Assembly (NCBI GenBank): GCA_037189845.1
Contig: JBBCIS010000002.1
Location: 62,001-126,000 of the forward strand
Reading direction: 5' to 3'
Length of the DNA: 64,000 nt
Source of the DNA: JAMLHH01 sp037189845
GTDB lineage: Bacteria; Bacteroidota; Bacteroidia; Chitinophagales; JADIYW01
Part shown: piece by piece, positions 43,431 to 52,316 of the stretch
Numbering within the stretch: the stretch's first letter is position 1
Layout of the letters: each line of letters opens with the position of its first letter
Notes under the pieces: generated by a model
What the model was told of the DNA's origin: nothing
Database searches by the model: none
What the model saw: only the letters and a program-made list of their open reading frames with translations
Made by a program: the position numbers and the translations under genes

Positions 43431-44390
43431 ATGCGAATTATAAAAAAGGCCAAAGAAATCATTATCGGATTCCCAAAATTACTTTTGGAAACATACAATA
43501 ACTTTTCAGATGATAATGCTATCAAGCTGGGAGCCTCTCTCTCCTATTATACGCTCTTTTCTTTACCTCCACTCCTGATCCTTATTATATCTCTCGGAGG
43601 GATCTTCTTTGGAGAAGAAGCGATCAGAGGCGAGCTGGTGAATCAGATTGAAGATTTGGTGGGCGAATCTTCTGCTGAATTTATACAAAGTACACTCAGC
43701 AACATTCAGATCAATCAGAGCGGAAGCATCGCTGCTATTATAGGTGTATGTGTGCTCATTTTCAGTGCGTCCACTGTTTTCGCAGAAATTCAAAGCTCCA
43801 TCAATTTTATCTGGGGTCTGCGGACAAAGCCTAACAAAGGAATCATCCGGTTTATCTTTAACAGATTGATTTCTTTTTCGATGATAGCTACACTGGGCTT
43901 CATTCTGATGGTGAGCTTAATTCTTAATGGAATCCTGAAAATCATCAGTGACAGAGTGCTTGCCATACTGGATATTGAGCAGCTCAATCTGTTTTTCCTG
44001 ATCAATAACAGCGTCGTCTTCCTGATCATCGTATCTCTGTTTACAATTGTTTTCAAAACTTTACCGGATGCCAGGATCAGATTGCGGGATTCTTTTGCAG
44101 GAGCAGTATTCACCTCTATATTGTTCATGATTGGTAAATATCTCATAGGCTACTATCTGTCCTCCACTAACATAGGTACTGTATTCGGAGCAACAGCATC
44201 CGTTGCTTTGCTGATGACCTGGGTATATTATTCCGCCATTATTCTATACTTCGGTGCCGAATTCACAAAAGTTTATACAGATCACTACGGACAGAAAATT
44301 GTTCCAAATGAGTATACTTTCCTGATCCTCAAGAAAGAAACCGAGCTTTTCCCTGAGGAAGTAGTCGTTAAAAATGAAACCGAATCGTAA
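43431..44390 (+). CDS. YihY/BrkB-family inner-membrane protein
   Basis: 319 residues with six hydrophobic segments. NFSDDNAIKLGASLSYYTLFSLPPLLILIISLGG (about 24-57) and GASTVFAEIQSSINFIWGLR-like residues (FSASTVFAEIQSSINFIWG, about 105-123) are diagnostic, as is the late GATASVALLMTWVYYSAIILYFGAEFTKVY. The old name ribonuclease BN is a misannotation. Function is unsettled; members have been suggested to act in transport or in envelope lipid organisation. Confidence 0.9.
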   Translation: MRIIKKAKEIIIGFPKLLLETYNNFSDDNAIKLGASLSYYTLFSLPPLLILIISLGGIFFGEEAIRGELVNQIEDLVGESSAEFIQSTLSNIQINQSGSIAAIIGVCVLIFSASTVFAEIQSSINFIWGLRTKPNKGIIRFIFNRLISFSMIATLGFILMVSLILNGILKIISDRVLAILDIEQLNLFFLINNSVVFLIIVSLFTIVFKTLPDARIRLRDSFAGAVFTSILFMIGKYLIGYYLSSTNIGTVFGATASVALLMTWVYYSAIILYFGAEFTKVYTDHYGQKIVPNEYTFLILKKETELFPEEVVVKNETES

Positions 44391-44659
44391 GATTGATAAT
44401 TAGCTGGCTTAGGTTCCGTTTTTGAGATTGTTAGCCTGTACACATAAAATCTAAACTATGATGCTTCGACAGGACTCAGCACAAGTCCGCATGACTATAA
44501 TGATAAAAATGACTTTCGGGGAAATATCATAGAAATCAAAACAATCATTAAAACTTAGTCCTGATAATTATCGCATTAATACAAGTAGTTGCAAGTCGGT
44601 CAACATTAAATGTAAGCCTTCTCAATACCTGATACTCAATATCTAATACTTAGTAACAA
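44391..44659. other. Intergenic region with short repeats
   Basis: No gene on either strand. It holds one copy of the TTCGAC-GGACTCAG repeat (44463-44480) and an AT-rich run of ATACTxAATAxCT-type units near its right end. Confidence 0.4.
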
Positions 44660-46165
44660 CTACAACATATCATCTGATACAGAGGTTGGCCGGTCTACCC
44701 ACACGATATCCGGTATCCTGGCTTCCGCAAAAGCATCCCGAAGCCCGTCTATTTTGTATTTCATTTTATACTCCATTTCTTCAGGATAAACAGGCACAAC
44801 TGTATAAATGTATAAGGAATCCTCTCCCAACTTCATCTCCTGAAATTCTTCAGGAAGAGTAATGCTATCCATAATGACAACTCCTTCAAACTCTGTATTA
44901 GCTATAGGTTTAGACGGATCGCCGTTCGGAATACTATGACCGTAGCATAACCATGAGTTGTGCTGAACAGGAATTCTCGCCAGATTTTTCAACCAAAGTA
45001 CCGGCCAGTAATTATCCGGATCTTTTAATCCTTCAGCAGATAAATCCCAGTCTTCCGGTAAGATAATCGCCAGCTCACCATATCTGAAAGCTTCCATTCC
45101 GACAGGAACATTCATAGGCAGACGGCTCATTCCGAATGTCAGCAACAGATTATAATTGCGCTCTTCATTTGGCTTGATATGGAAAATATCTATTCTGAGA
45201 TCATCATTTCTTTTATCCCTCCAGACCACCACATCTTCGTTGCTGAAAAAGCTGTCAATATGATAATCCAGAGCCATGAGCATATTAGGAGCCTCTTCTA
45301 CCGGCATATCTGTATTTTCGTCATCACCGGAAATGCTCAATTCAAAGAAATCAGCATCAGCCTCTTCCTCCGGTAATTGTTCTCCCGTTTGAGGTTTATA
45401 TTCCTGAGGTGCAGGAGCTGGTTCTGGTTCGCCTCCGAAACCAAATAAAGAAAATTGGTTATCGTCAGATTGCTTATCTTTTTTTGCCACGTCTTCTAAA
45501 TTTTGGTTTTCATCAGAAATTTCTTCTTCTATAAATTGGTGTATTTCCTGAACATCTTCTTTTACGCTTTCAAATGGAGCAACGACTTCAGTTTTAACAG
45601 CTTCTGCTACAGGAGGAATAAAATCCGTTTGCGGCTTATGGATTTCTTTTCCTGCATTTTTCAATAATTCATTTGCCTGAGCAGAATACTTTCCATTATC
45701 AGTATGATCAAAATATTTTTCAATGTAAAAGATATCCCCTGTCAGTCTGTGCTGTTTCAGGCAGGCATCCCAAATGTGTTTATCTGTAATATCAGGGTGC
45801 ATGCCGTGACTGCGTGCAGTGATATAATATTCCAAAGCTTTATAGAAATCACCCAGCTTCAGATAGGCTGAGCCGATTCCGTTTTCATATCTGTCTCTTT
45901 CTTCCGGATATTTCTGAATCAAGGCACTATACATCTGAATACTTGCCTCAAACGGTCCCTCACGCAATAATTTGTCCGCTAATTGTATTTGTTCACCCTG
46001 ACTCCTGTTGTCAAGAAAATAAGATATCTTTTCTGCTAAAGACGCATTGTTGACATCAAAAGATGCAATCTCGTACACATTCTTTCCTATATGCTCATCA
46101 AAGCCAGAATGGTGCCTCTCGCCTTCATTTGCCAATTTCTTTTTGAGCACATCCCAAATCCCCAT
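44660..46165 (-). CDS. TPR protein with C-terminal suppressor-of-fused (SUFU) domain
   Basis: 501 residues in three parts. Residues about 58-170 form tetratricopeptide-like helices (ADKLLREGPFEASIQMYSALIQKYPEERDRYENGIGSAYLKLGDFYKALEYYITARSHG). About 185-290 is acidic, low complexity and probably disordered. About 300-495 matches SUFU: LRIDIFHIKPNEERNYNLLLTFGMSRLPM, then GELAIILPEDWDL, NYWPVLWLKNLARIPVQHNSWLCYGHSIPNGDP, and ending in VVPVYPEEMEYK. Bacterial SUFU proteins often act as immunity proteins against secreted toxins or as protein-binding adaptors; no toxin gene is adjacent. It is cytosolic and monocistronic. Confidence 0.8.
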   Translation of the reverse strand: MGIWDVLKKKLANEGERHHSGFDEHIGKNVYEIASFDVNNASLAEKISYFLDNRSQGEQIQLADKLLREGPFEASIQMYSALIQKYPEERDRYENGIGSAYLKLGDFYKALEYYITARSHGMHPDITDKHIWDACLKQHRLTGDIFYIEKYFDHTDNGKYSAQANELLKNAGKEIHKPQTDFIPPVAEAVKTEVVAPFESVKEDVQEIHQFIEEEISDENQNLEDVAKKDKQSDDNQFSLFGFGGEPEPAPAPQEYKPQTGEQLPEEEADADFFELSISGDDENTDMPVEEAPNMLMALDYHIDSFFSNEDVVVWRDKRNDDLRIDIFHIKPNEERNYNLLLTFGMSRLPMNVPVGMEAFRYGELAIILPEDWDLSAEGLKDPDNYWPVLWLKNLARIPVQHNSWLCYGHSIPNGDPSKPIANTEFEGVVIMDSITLPEEFQEMKLGEDSLYIYTVVPVYPEEMEYKMKYKIDGLRDAFAEARIPDIVWVDRPTSVSDDML

Positions 46166-46527
46166 ATTGCTTTATCTTTTATATAGTCTCAGTTAATGTT
46201 GACACAATTTGTCATTTTAAATTTATGAATATCATGCAAACTAAACGCCCTAAAGTTATGCACGTCCTATAGCGAGTGTGGACTACTTACAGCTCAACAG
46301 ACACTCCTTTATTTCACAGAATTTATATCCTTTTGAAAAAGAAACTTTTGCCTTACCTCAGCTAAAATAACTCTGGAAAACAGTTATACCATATGGGCTT
46401 TATTCATCCGGCAAAAGCTATTGATGTGATTACTTCCGGTACATTGCCGGTCAGGATAAATAAGTGGGTCATTTTGAGGAATTCACGCAAATCTTGTTTT
46501 ACTTTGTAACCTTTCAAAAAAGGAAAA
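46166..46527. other. Intergenic region between divergent genes
   Basis: 362 bases without a credible gene on either strand. It should carry the promoters of the TPR-SUFU gene and of the nucleoid-associated protein gene; only a partial element (TACTTTG near 46500) is recognisable. Confidence 0.4.
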
Positions 46528-47580
46528 ATGGCAATAGATTACTCTCAGGCATATATTGTGGCTTTATCTGTTCATTATGTAGGAAATAAAACCAATAACA
46601 TAGACATGAAAGTGTCGGATGCTCCTATCCTGCTGGATACTGAGATGTCTATCCGCATGAGGGATTATTTCCTAAAAAACATCACTAAACAGGCCGAAAA
46701 ATATCAGTTTACCCATGTGGAATCACTAGAGTACAACGAAGTTTTCAATTTTGTAGGAGAAGCACTGACCAATAATCTGCCATTTCATGATGTGTCGAAA
46801 AAGGTTGCCCGCCATCTGCACGACAAGTGCGAGCACCCCAACATCAAAGCGGGAGAAATCTATTTTGTACATTTTTCCAATATCTATGTAGATAATACCC
46901 CGATTGAAGCTATCGGTATTTTCAAAACTGAAAACAAGCAGGGATTCTTTCAGATCAATCAGGCCACTTCCAAATTTGATATTTATTATCAGGAAGGTAT
47001 AGATGCAGGAAAAATAGACAAAGGATGTCTGGTGCTGGACTTAGAGTTTGAGACCGGATTTGAGATCTATCTCATTGACAGTGCGTCTAATAAAGGTGAT
47101 GAAGCACAATACTGGAAAGAAGATTTTCTGAATGTGCAACCTATCAATGATGCTTATACTCAAACGAAAAGCTTCATGAACCTGGCTAAAGATTTTGTAC
47201 AGTTCCAGGTCAGAAAAGATGTAGGAACGGTAGAAAAAGCAGACCAGATCGAAATGCTCAATAAATCTATCCAGTACTTCAAAGCCAATGATGATTTCAA
47301 CCAGTACGGATTTGAGCAGGATGTTTTCAGTCAACCGGAAGTAGTAGAATCTTTCAGAGACTACGCTGCTGTCAATCAGTACTCCTACGGGCTGGATCTC
47401 GATAAAGGTTTTGAAATCTCAACTCCTGCAGTGAAAAAGCAGGCAAAGGATTTCAAAAGTATCCTCAAGCTGGATAAGAATTTTCACATTTATATACATG
47501 GTGACCGCAGCCTTATAGAACGTGGAGTTGATGAAAACGGCAAGAAATTCTATAAGATATATTTCACAGAAGAAAACTAA
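46528..47580 (+). CDS. Nucleoid-associated protein (NdpA/YejK family)
   Basis: 350 residues, the usual length. The N-terminal IVALSVHYVGNKTNNIDMKVSDAPILLD and the central EIYFVHFSNIYVDNTPIEAIGIFKTENKQGFFQI follow the family pattern. YejK-type proteins are found with the nucleoid and bind DNA in enterobacteria; their role in Bacteroidota is not defined. The end, ...IYIHGDRSLIERGVDENGKKFYKIYF, is conserved in the phylum's members. It is monocistronic. Confidence 0.87.
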   Translation: MAIDYSQAYIVALSVHYVGNKTNNIDMKVSDAPILLDTEMSIRMRDYFLKNITKQAEKYQFTHVESLEYNEVFNFVGEALTNNLPFHDVSKKVARHLHDKCEHPNIKAGEIYFVHFSNIYVDNTPIEAIGIFKTENKQGFFQINQATSKFDIYYQEGIDAGKIDKGCLVLDLEFETGFEIYLIDSASNKGDEAQYWKEDFLNVQPINDAYTQTKSFMNLAKDFVQFQVRKDVGTVEKADQIEMLNKSIQYFKANDDFNQYGFEQDVFSQPEVVESFRDYAAVNQYSYGLDLDKGFEISTPAVKKQAKDFKSILKLDKNFHIYIHGDRSLIERGVDENGKKFYKIYFTEEN

Positions 47581-47691
47581 TTACGGCATAGAACAGATGC
47601 TTTTTCTGTAGTCAGTTTATTCCTGTTTTGATGAAAGATTAAAAATTGAATCTTAATAGTATATTAAATCTATAGATTTTAAGTATTTATT

Positions 47692-47699
47692 TATCTTTG
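47692..47699 (+). promoter_or_regulatory. -7 promoter element of the secreted protein gene
   Basis: TATCTTTG, a perfect TAnnTTTG match 22 bases before the start codon at 47722. No TTG at a suitable distance. Confidence 0.4.
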
Positions 47700-47721
47700 T
47701 GATCTATAAATAACAATCTGT

Positions 47722-48603
47722 ATGAAAAAGACATGGACATTTATCTTATTGATCAGTCTGATAACCAACGCACTTGCACAAAATCTTTCTCCGTTTCTTG
47801 ATTTTGGCAATGTAAAAGGATCTATCCAATCAGTAAAAGAAGAGATCAAATCTGAAGTTCAGGAAAAGAATTTCAAGCTGATAGGCGAATATCAGGTTCA
47901 AAATAAAAGCAATCAGTATATACTGGTATTCAGCAATCTGCAACTACAAAATCTTACCACAAAGGATGAAAAAAGCGGGTTGCTCGCAGCTGCTTTTAAG
48001 GTAGCTCTCATACAAAATGGTACAGAAGTAAATGTCTCAACCATCAACCCGGAATATACTTTCCTGGGCTTTTTACGTGAAAACTATAACAAGCAAAAAT
48101 CTGCATTAAAATCTGAAGAACAGGATTTTATTAATGCTATCAAAAGTGTTACTCAAAGTCCGGTTTCTTTTGGAGGCTCTGTATCGGAGGACAAGCTAAA
48201 GAAATACAGATACATGGTCAGCATGCCGTATTTTAAAGATTTTGTAGAAGTAGCCACATTTGCATCTTTCCAGGAAGGAGTGCAAACAATTCAGGCTAAT
48301 CTTCAAAAAGGAAAAGGCAGCACCAAACAGGTATATAAGCTCACCGGAAATAATGTCGCAGTATTTGGTGTAGGTCTTCTGGACAAAGCCAAAGGTGAAC
48401 CTAAATTTCTTCCTATTATAGGAGAAAAGCATATAGCCGCTCTTCCTTATGAAATTTTCATCATCGGAAACAAGGCATATATACTACACGGGAGATTTCG
48501 TTTTGCATTTTACTGGCCTGATCTAAAAATGTCCACTTTCATGAAAATTGTCAGCACTCCCGGTGATGTAGAAGATCAGCTGAAAGCTTTGACTGTAGAA
48601 TAA
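47722..48603 (+). CDS. Secreted protein of unknown function
   Basis: 293 residues with a signal peptide (MKKTWTFILLISLITNALA). The mature part is basic and mixed alpha/beta, with repeated Lys-Ser-Glu stretches (SVKEEIKSEVQEKNFKLIGEYQ) and a late hydrophobic segment (KAYILHGRFRFAFYWPDLKMSTFMKIV). No known domain is recognised. A strong terminator follows, so the gene is single. Confidence 0.7.
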   Translation: MKKTWTFILLISLITNALAQNLSPFLDFGNVKGSIQSVKEEIKSEVQEKNFKLIGEYQVQNKSNQYILVFSNLQLQNLTTKDEKSGLLAAAFKVALIQNGTEVNVSTINPEYTFLGFLRENYNKQKSALKSEEQDFINAIKSVTQSPVSFGGSVSEDKLKKYRYMVSMPYFKDFVEVATFASFQEGVQTIQANLQKGKGSTKQVYKLTGNNVAVFGVGLLDKAKGEPKFLPIIGEKHIAALPYEIFIIGNKAYILHGRFRFAFYWPDLKMSTFMKIVSTPGDVEDQLKALTVE

Positions 48604-48632
48604 TCAGATCCGGACTAAATCTTACTCAAAAT

Positions 48633-48665
48633 AAAAACCCTGACAGTGATGTCAGGGTTTTTATT
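48633..48665 (+). terminator. Intrinsic terminator
   Basis: Stem AAAACCCTGAC/GTCAGGGTTTT with a short loop and a T run, 30 bases after the secreted protein's stop codon. Confidence 0.85.
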
Positions 48666-48763
48666 TGCTATAACAGGCGAATAAATTAAGGCACTGATAC
48701 CCAAATTACACTAATGATATATACATCTAAATTATACGATAAAAATTATCGATTTGTTTAAAA

Positions 48764-48925
48764 TTAATCACGTAATTTATCAGATAATTTTTCGATTAGC
48801 TTTAGGAACTTGTCATTTTGTTTTTCTAGTCGTTTGAAAGTATCCACATACATTTTCTTTTCATCTTCAGGAAAAGTGTTATTGATTGTAACATTTTCAC
48901 TAATACCGTTTGAATAGTTGTTTTA
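48764..48925 (-). pseudogene. C-terminal remnant of an XRE-type regulator
   Basis: On the minus strand an open frame ends with TAA at 48764-48766. It reads NNYSNGISENVTINNTF, then PEDEKKMYVDTFKRLEKQNDKFLKLIEKLSDKLRD, with an in-frame stop codon just before it. The N-x-V-T-I-N stretch followed by a coiled helix is the usual tail of Bacteroidota HTH_XRE proteins, but the DNA-binding part is missing. It is too short for a gene and looks like the end of a deleted regulator at the edge of the AT-rich island. Confidence 0.5.
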
Positions 48926-49000
48926 TAATTAGATATTTAAAATTGAAATATTATTTTGGTTTCTTATAATTATTAATTATGTTTGATAAAAACAAATTTT

Positions 49001-49384
49001 ATGAGCAAATATTATTGCACTATATCCTATGCAATTAATAGTATAGAAGAAGAAGATTTTATTAGCTGGTTAGGTTCTTATCTAATTACTAAACAAGTTG
49101 AAATTGCTAATATTAATATACCATTTCATAATGTTATGTTTTTTGAAAAACATTTCGGTAGTGATCATGAAGCAGTGACATTTCAAAATGAAATAAAGCA
49201 ACTATTAGATGATAAAATGTCTAATATTGGTGTAAATAAATCATTTTTTTATTTAATTCACATTGGTAAATTTGAATATAAGTTAGTAGAGGATAAAAGT
49301 ATGGCTATAAATAAGTTACATAAAATTTTAGTAGACAAGTGGCAAGATAAAACTTATCTTGATTATTTAAATTTTTCTTTATAA
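49001..49384 (+). CDS. Small protein of unknown function in the AT-rich island
   Basis: 127 residues from the ATG at 49001 (an in-frame TTG at 48983 is less likely). Soluble; the order is a beta strand (KYYCTISYAI), an acidic stretch (NSIEEEDFISWLGSYL), then alternating strands and a final helix (INKLHKILVDKWQDKTYLDYLNF). No known family is recognised. The DNA is far richer in A+T than the core genes, and the 3' end overlaps that of the opposite gene by 22 bases. Confidence 0.55.
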   Translation: MSKYYCTISYAINSIEEEDFISWLGSYLITKQVEIANINIPFHNVMFFEKHFGSDHEAVTFQNEIKQLLDDKMSNIGVNKSFFYLIHIGKFEYKLVEDKSMAINKLHKILVDKWQDKTYLDYLNFSL

Positions 49385-49695
49385 TTTTTCACGCTATTTA
49401 TATAAGAAATATAGTTCCATTTAATTGAGTTAAATAATTGCTCAGTTATACCATCACTTCTCCATCTAAGAAGTGATATAAAATGATATTTAATATTAAA
49501 AAAACTAAGTCTTGCTGATACTTTGAAAAGTTTAAAACATGTGCTTATATTCTTGATGTTTTCGGATGATTTATTACTTTTCCAATCTTCAATACAATAT
49601 CCAATATGTAAGAATAATACTTTGTGTTGGATTAAATAATACTCTGATATATCAGATATCATTTTTAAAGCAAGTTTTATTTTAAACATTAACAT
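49363..49695 (-). CDS. Small hypothetical protein, convergent with its neighbour
   Basis: 110 residues, mainly helical, rich in Lys, Ile, Phe and Ser (MISDISEYYLIQHKVLFLHIGYCIEDWKSNK). I recognise no family. It could be a chance open frame in AT-rich DNA, but its length and even codon use make a real gene plausible. It overlaps the opposite gene by 22 bases at the 3' ends. Confidence 0.4.
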   Translation of the reverse strand: MLMFKIKLALKMISDISEYYLIQHKVLFLHIGYCIEDWKSNKSSENIKNISTCFKLFKVSARLSFFNIKYHFISLLRWRSDGITEQLFNSIKWNYISYINSVKNYKEKFK

Positions 49696-49740
49696 ATACT
49701 ATAATTTTTACAGTATATATAAATATTCACTTAGTCTATA

Positions 49741-50064
49741 TTATCTTTTTTTAGACATTTTCTCCATATCAGAAGCAGATACTGTTATATGTAGCGTTCC
49801 GTTATTGAACTGACTCATCACTATATTATCCCTATTATGTAACGTATTGCTTAGATGCATCGGTAACAGTTCATTTAATGTAACATCTAAGGCTTGTTGT
49901 ATAATGAACAGATTATTTATCGTCAATTGTGTCTTATTATTCTCTATCCTATTATATGCCGTTGTGGTAATATTCAACGCTGTAGCGATAGTGCTTTGAG
50001 ATATAGATTTACGCATTCGTATCTCCTTTATCTTAGTTATAATATCCTTATTCCAATCTGTCAT
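49741..50064 (-). CDS. XRE-family (HTH_3) transcriptional regulator
   Basis: 107 residues from the ATG at 50064. The upstream reading to 50112 would cross a perfect palindrome that is better seen as an operator. Helix-turn-helix: IKEIRMRKSISQSTIATALNITTTAYNRIENNKTQLTINNLFIIQQALDVTLNELL, a classic HTH_3 domain covering about residues 9-65. The C-terminal tail is short and polar. It is probably autoregulatory and belongs to a mobile or accessory segment. Confidence 0.82.
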   Translation of the reverse strand: MTDWNKDIITKIKEIRMRKSISQSTIATALNITTTAYNRIENNKTQLTINNLFIIQQALDVTLNELLPMHLSNTLHNRDNIVMSQFNNGTLHITVSASDMEKMSKKR

Positions 50065-50076
50065 ATCTCGGTGTCT

Positions 50077-50095
50077 TAATGCAAATTTTGCATTA
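50077..50095. promoter_or_regulatory. Operator-like palindrome before the XRE regulator
   Basis: TAATGCAAA T TTTGCATTA is a perfect 19-base palindrome, 12 bases upstream of the regulator's start codon (50064). Its size and symmetry fit an HTH_3 dimer site, so autoregulation is likely. Confidence 0.6.
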
Positions 50096-50214
50096 ATATT
50101 CAAATTTCGCAAACATTTTTCAATTTTTAACTACACCTCTATACTTTCGCTATCGCAGGGATAGCCGAAAACTGTCTTTATTTATTAGAGTAGGCGTTTA
50201 AATAGTAATAAAAA

Positions 50215-50346
50215 ATGGCAACTTATCAATGTCAAAAATGTGGTGATAAATCTTCATCATCAACATCCAAAAAATGCAAATCTGATGGTCTTTATTGTGT
50301 GTGGAGACAACTAAGTAGATTCATTCAAAAAATCTTCCATTTCTAA
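50215..50346 (+). CDS. 43-residue Cys-rich peptide
   Basis: Short frame with ATG at 50215 and TAA at 50344-50346. The start MATYQCQKCGDKSSSSTSKK has a CxxC pair, then C-x6-C (CKSDGLYC) and a Trp-rich basic tail. It resembles small zinc-ribbon peptides of the phylum that begin MxxYxCxKCGxxxSSS and end near a Cys and Trp. It is followed by a hairpin terminator (50369-50421), as a real transcript should be. Function unknown. Confidence 0.55.
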   Translation: MATYQCQKCGDKSSSSTSKKCKSDGLYCVWRQLSRFIQKIFHF

Positions 50347-50368
50347 TAACCAATCTTCTATTTCCCCA

Positions 50369-50421
50369 CCATAGCAGATCATCTTTTATATTCTATGAAG
50401 TCGATTTGCTATGGGGTTTTT
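50369..50421 (+). terminator. Terminator after the Cys-rich peptide
   Basis: CCATAGCAGATC and GATTTGCTATGG (50369-50380 and 50403-50414) pair in 11 of 12 positions plus one wobble, followed by GGTTTTT. Confidence 0.6.
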
Positions 50422-50444
50422 AATAAAATCTAAATCCTAATACT

Positions 50445-51149
50445 ATGAAAAAGTTTCGTTTTATTGCCATGTTTTTATCCGTTCTATTAATATCTTGCGC
50501 TAAGGATAAAAATATAGACACCCAACCAATAGACACTATTCAATCTATTGATGGTAAGAAATACAATATCCCTGAAACCTTTAAAGTAGGTTCAATAGTA
50601 AATTTGCCTGTAGGTGCTTATAGATACAAGACATCCGAAAAAAATACTGTTAGTATCAAGACTAAATCAATCGTTGGTGGTAGAATTACAAGTAACATAT
50701 CAGTGATTGAATACGCCATTCCTGATGGATATGTAGTTTTGGATAGTAGTGATTATGGTAAATTAGATGGATTTAAGAATATATCTAAGATAAGCGGAGG
50801 TACTTTTGTAAAACGATTAAGCGATGATAGTGTATTCGTTTCAGCATTTTATACCGATACATGTCAATTCACTTATTCAAAAACAGTATTGGATACAGGT
50901 AGGCATAGTCTTGTTTTGACATATGATGTAACTGAATATACCTATGTGTCTATTGAAGATGAATATTATTTAGAAATAATTAAAGATGGTAGCACTGACC
51001 GTAGAAATGGTAGTCATCCTAAAAATGATAGATACAAATCCATTTTATACCAATCAAACGATAAAATTATCTATGATGTAAAAGTATTCTATAACCATAA
51101 ATTACTTTCTATTATTAAAAATAATATAGATACTTATAAAGTAGAGTAG
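50445..51149 (+). CDS. Lipoprotein of unknown function
   Basis: 234 residues with a lipobox ending at Cys18 (VLLISCAKD). The mature protein is beta-rich and polar (VGSIVNLPVGAYRYKTSEKNTVSIKTKSIVGGRITSNISVIEYAIPDG) with many Tyr and Asp and no catalytic pattern. It lies in the AT-rich island next to the small peptide gene. A bidirectional-looking hairpin separates it from the convergent transposase. Confidence 0.7.
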   Translation: MKKFRFIAMFLSVLLISCAKDKNIDTQPIDTIQSIDGKKYNIPETFKVGSIVNLPVGAYRYKTSEKNTVSIKTKSIVGGRITSNISVIEYAIPDGYVVLDSSDYGKLDGFKNISKISGGTFVKRLSDDSVFVSAFYTDTCQFTYSKTVLDTGRHSLVLTYDVTEYTYVSIEDEYYLEIIKDGSTDRRNGSHPKNDRYKSILYQSNDKIIYDVKVFYNHKLLSIIKNNIDTYKVE

Positions 51150-51175
51150 TTTAGATTTTATGTTTCTAATAGTTA

Positions 51176-51207
51176 AAAACAGGTCTTATTAAAGACCTGT
51201 TTTTTTG
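51176..51207. terminator. Hairpin between the lipoprotein and transposase genes
   Basis: AAACAGGTCTT/AAAGACCTGTTT with a short loop and seven T. Located between convergent genes, it may serve both strands. Confidence 0.75.
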
Positions 51208-51238
51208 TTCATATCCCATATATACTTTTCAAAATCGT

Positions 51239-52186
51239 TTAAATCATATTCATTAATTGGCAATAAGTAATTTTCTTATTACTGGTTTTCTGTAATATCT
51301 CGTTAAATACCTCATTAATTGTTTTCTCTAAATTATTTCGTCTAAATGCAAATTCGTCAGCATATAACTGTAGATATTTCTTAGTAACTCTTCCACTGTG
51401 AGTACATACCCACATCCGTTTTAAATGCGTCCAACAGTTCTCTACTCTGTTTGTAGTAGCACCATTTTCATTCACGTATTCCTTGATTTTATGGTTTACT
51501 ATTTCTCTTCCATAATCTCTATTCAAGCCATTATATCCTAACCATTCGTCTGATATAATAGTACTACCCCTATCTATCATTGAGTAAATGATAGGATGTA
51601 AGCTATATCTTGATGTATCGGTTATAACAAAACAATTAATCTTCTTTGTCGCTCTATTAAACATGCCGAATACAGGCACTTTATCTTTAAAGGAGCGACC
51701 TTGAGAATGTTCTACTTTTTTATCTCTATGTCTATTTTTATTTTTCCCACCAATGAATGTTTCATCGACCTCCACTTCACCATTCATATCTTCTATATCT
51801 GAAATGATGTATCTAAGTTTAGTTGTCAACAACCAAGCTGATTTTTGACTGATACCAAGATTTTGGGCTAATAGATATGATGATATACCTTTTTTATTTG
51901 TAGTGAGAAGATAAATAGCTACAAACCATTTCGTTAATGGTATTTTAGTAGATTCGAATATACTTCCTGTTTTTATTGTAAAATACTTATTGGTGTTTTT
52001 ACACTTATACCTATTATTAGTGCATTTATATACTTTTGAATTTTTATCAAAAGGAGATATAACGTTTCCTTTCCAAATTATTTCTTCTAAATACTCAATA
52101 CATGATTGCTCATCATGAAATTTCTTCATTAATTCTATTATACTTTTAAACGATTCATTTTTTAATTCATATACTACATTTAACAT
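51239..52186 (-). CDS. IS1595-family (ISXO2-like) transposase
   Basis: 315 residues. N-terminal zinc-ribbon-like segment with reduced Cys content (VYKCTNNRYKCKNTNKYFTIKTGSIFESTKIPLTKW), a helix-turn-helix (SSYLLAQNLGISQKSAWLLTTKLR), and a DDE catalytic core with Asp in EVEVDETFIGGKNK and IISDEWLGY and the last acidic/polar site near NRVENCWTHLKRMW. The reading frame is intact. Clear terminal inverted repeats were not found; a weak candidate pair (51158-51175 and 52228-52243, with gaps) is the best I can offer. It lies at the edge of the AT-rich island, 130 bases from sucC. Confidence 0.87.
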   Translation of the reverse strand: MLNVVYELKNESFKSIIELMKKFHDEQSCIEYLEEIIWKGNVISPFDKNSKVYKCTNNRYKCKNTNKYFTIKTGSIFESTKIPLTKWFVAIYLLTTNKKGISSYLLAQNLGISQKSAWLLTTKLRYIISDIEDMNGEVEVDETFIGGKNKNRHRDKKVEHSQGRSFKDKVPVFGMFNRATKKINCFVITDTSRYSLHPIIYSMIDRGSTIISDEWLGYNGLNRDYGREIVNHKIKEYVNENGATTNRVENCWTHLKRMWVCTHSGRVTKKYLQLYADEFAFRRNNLEKTINEVFNEILQKTSNKKITYCQLMNMI

Positions 52187-52205
52187 GTAATATCAAATAT
52201 AGACA

Positions 52206-52236
52206 CAATAGTTGAATTTTTAATATATAACTATTG
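52206..52236. promoter_or_regulatory. Inverted repeat upstream of the IS1595 transposase
   Basis: CAATAGTT/AACTATTG at 52206-52213 and 52229-52236, 20 bases before the transposase start codon (52186). It could be an operator, a leader hairpin or part of the IS end. Confidence 0.35.
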
Positions 52237-52316
52237 AACATAACGTTTTATTAACGTATTAAAATAGATTGTTTCAGTATAATTTAGTATGTGTATTTTT
52301 GGTATTAGTGCCTAAA

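Noticed and set aside
51158..52243. Terminal inverted repeats for the IS1595 element
   Set aside because: The best pair (51158-51175 and 52228-52243) needs two gaps and has no flanking duplication, so I do not define the IS borders from it.
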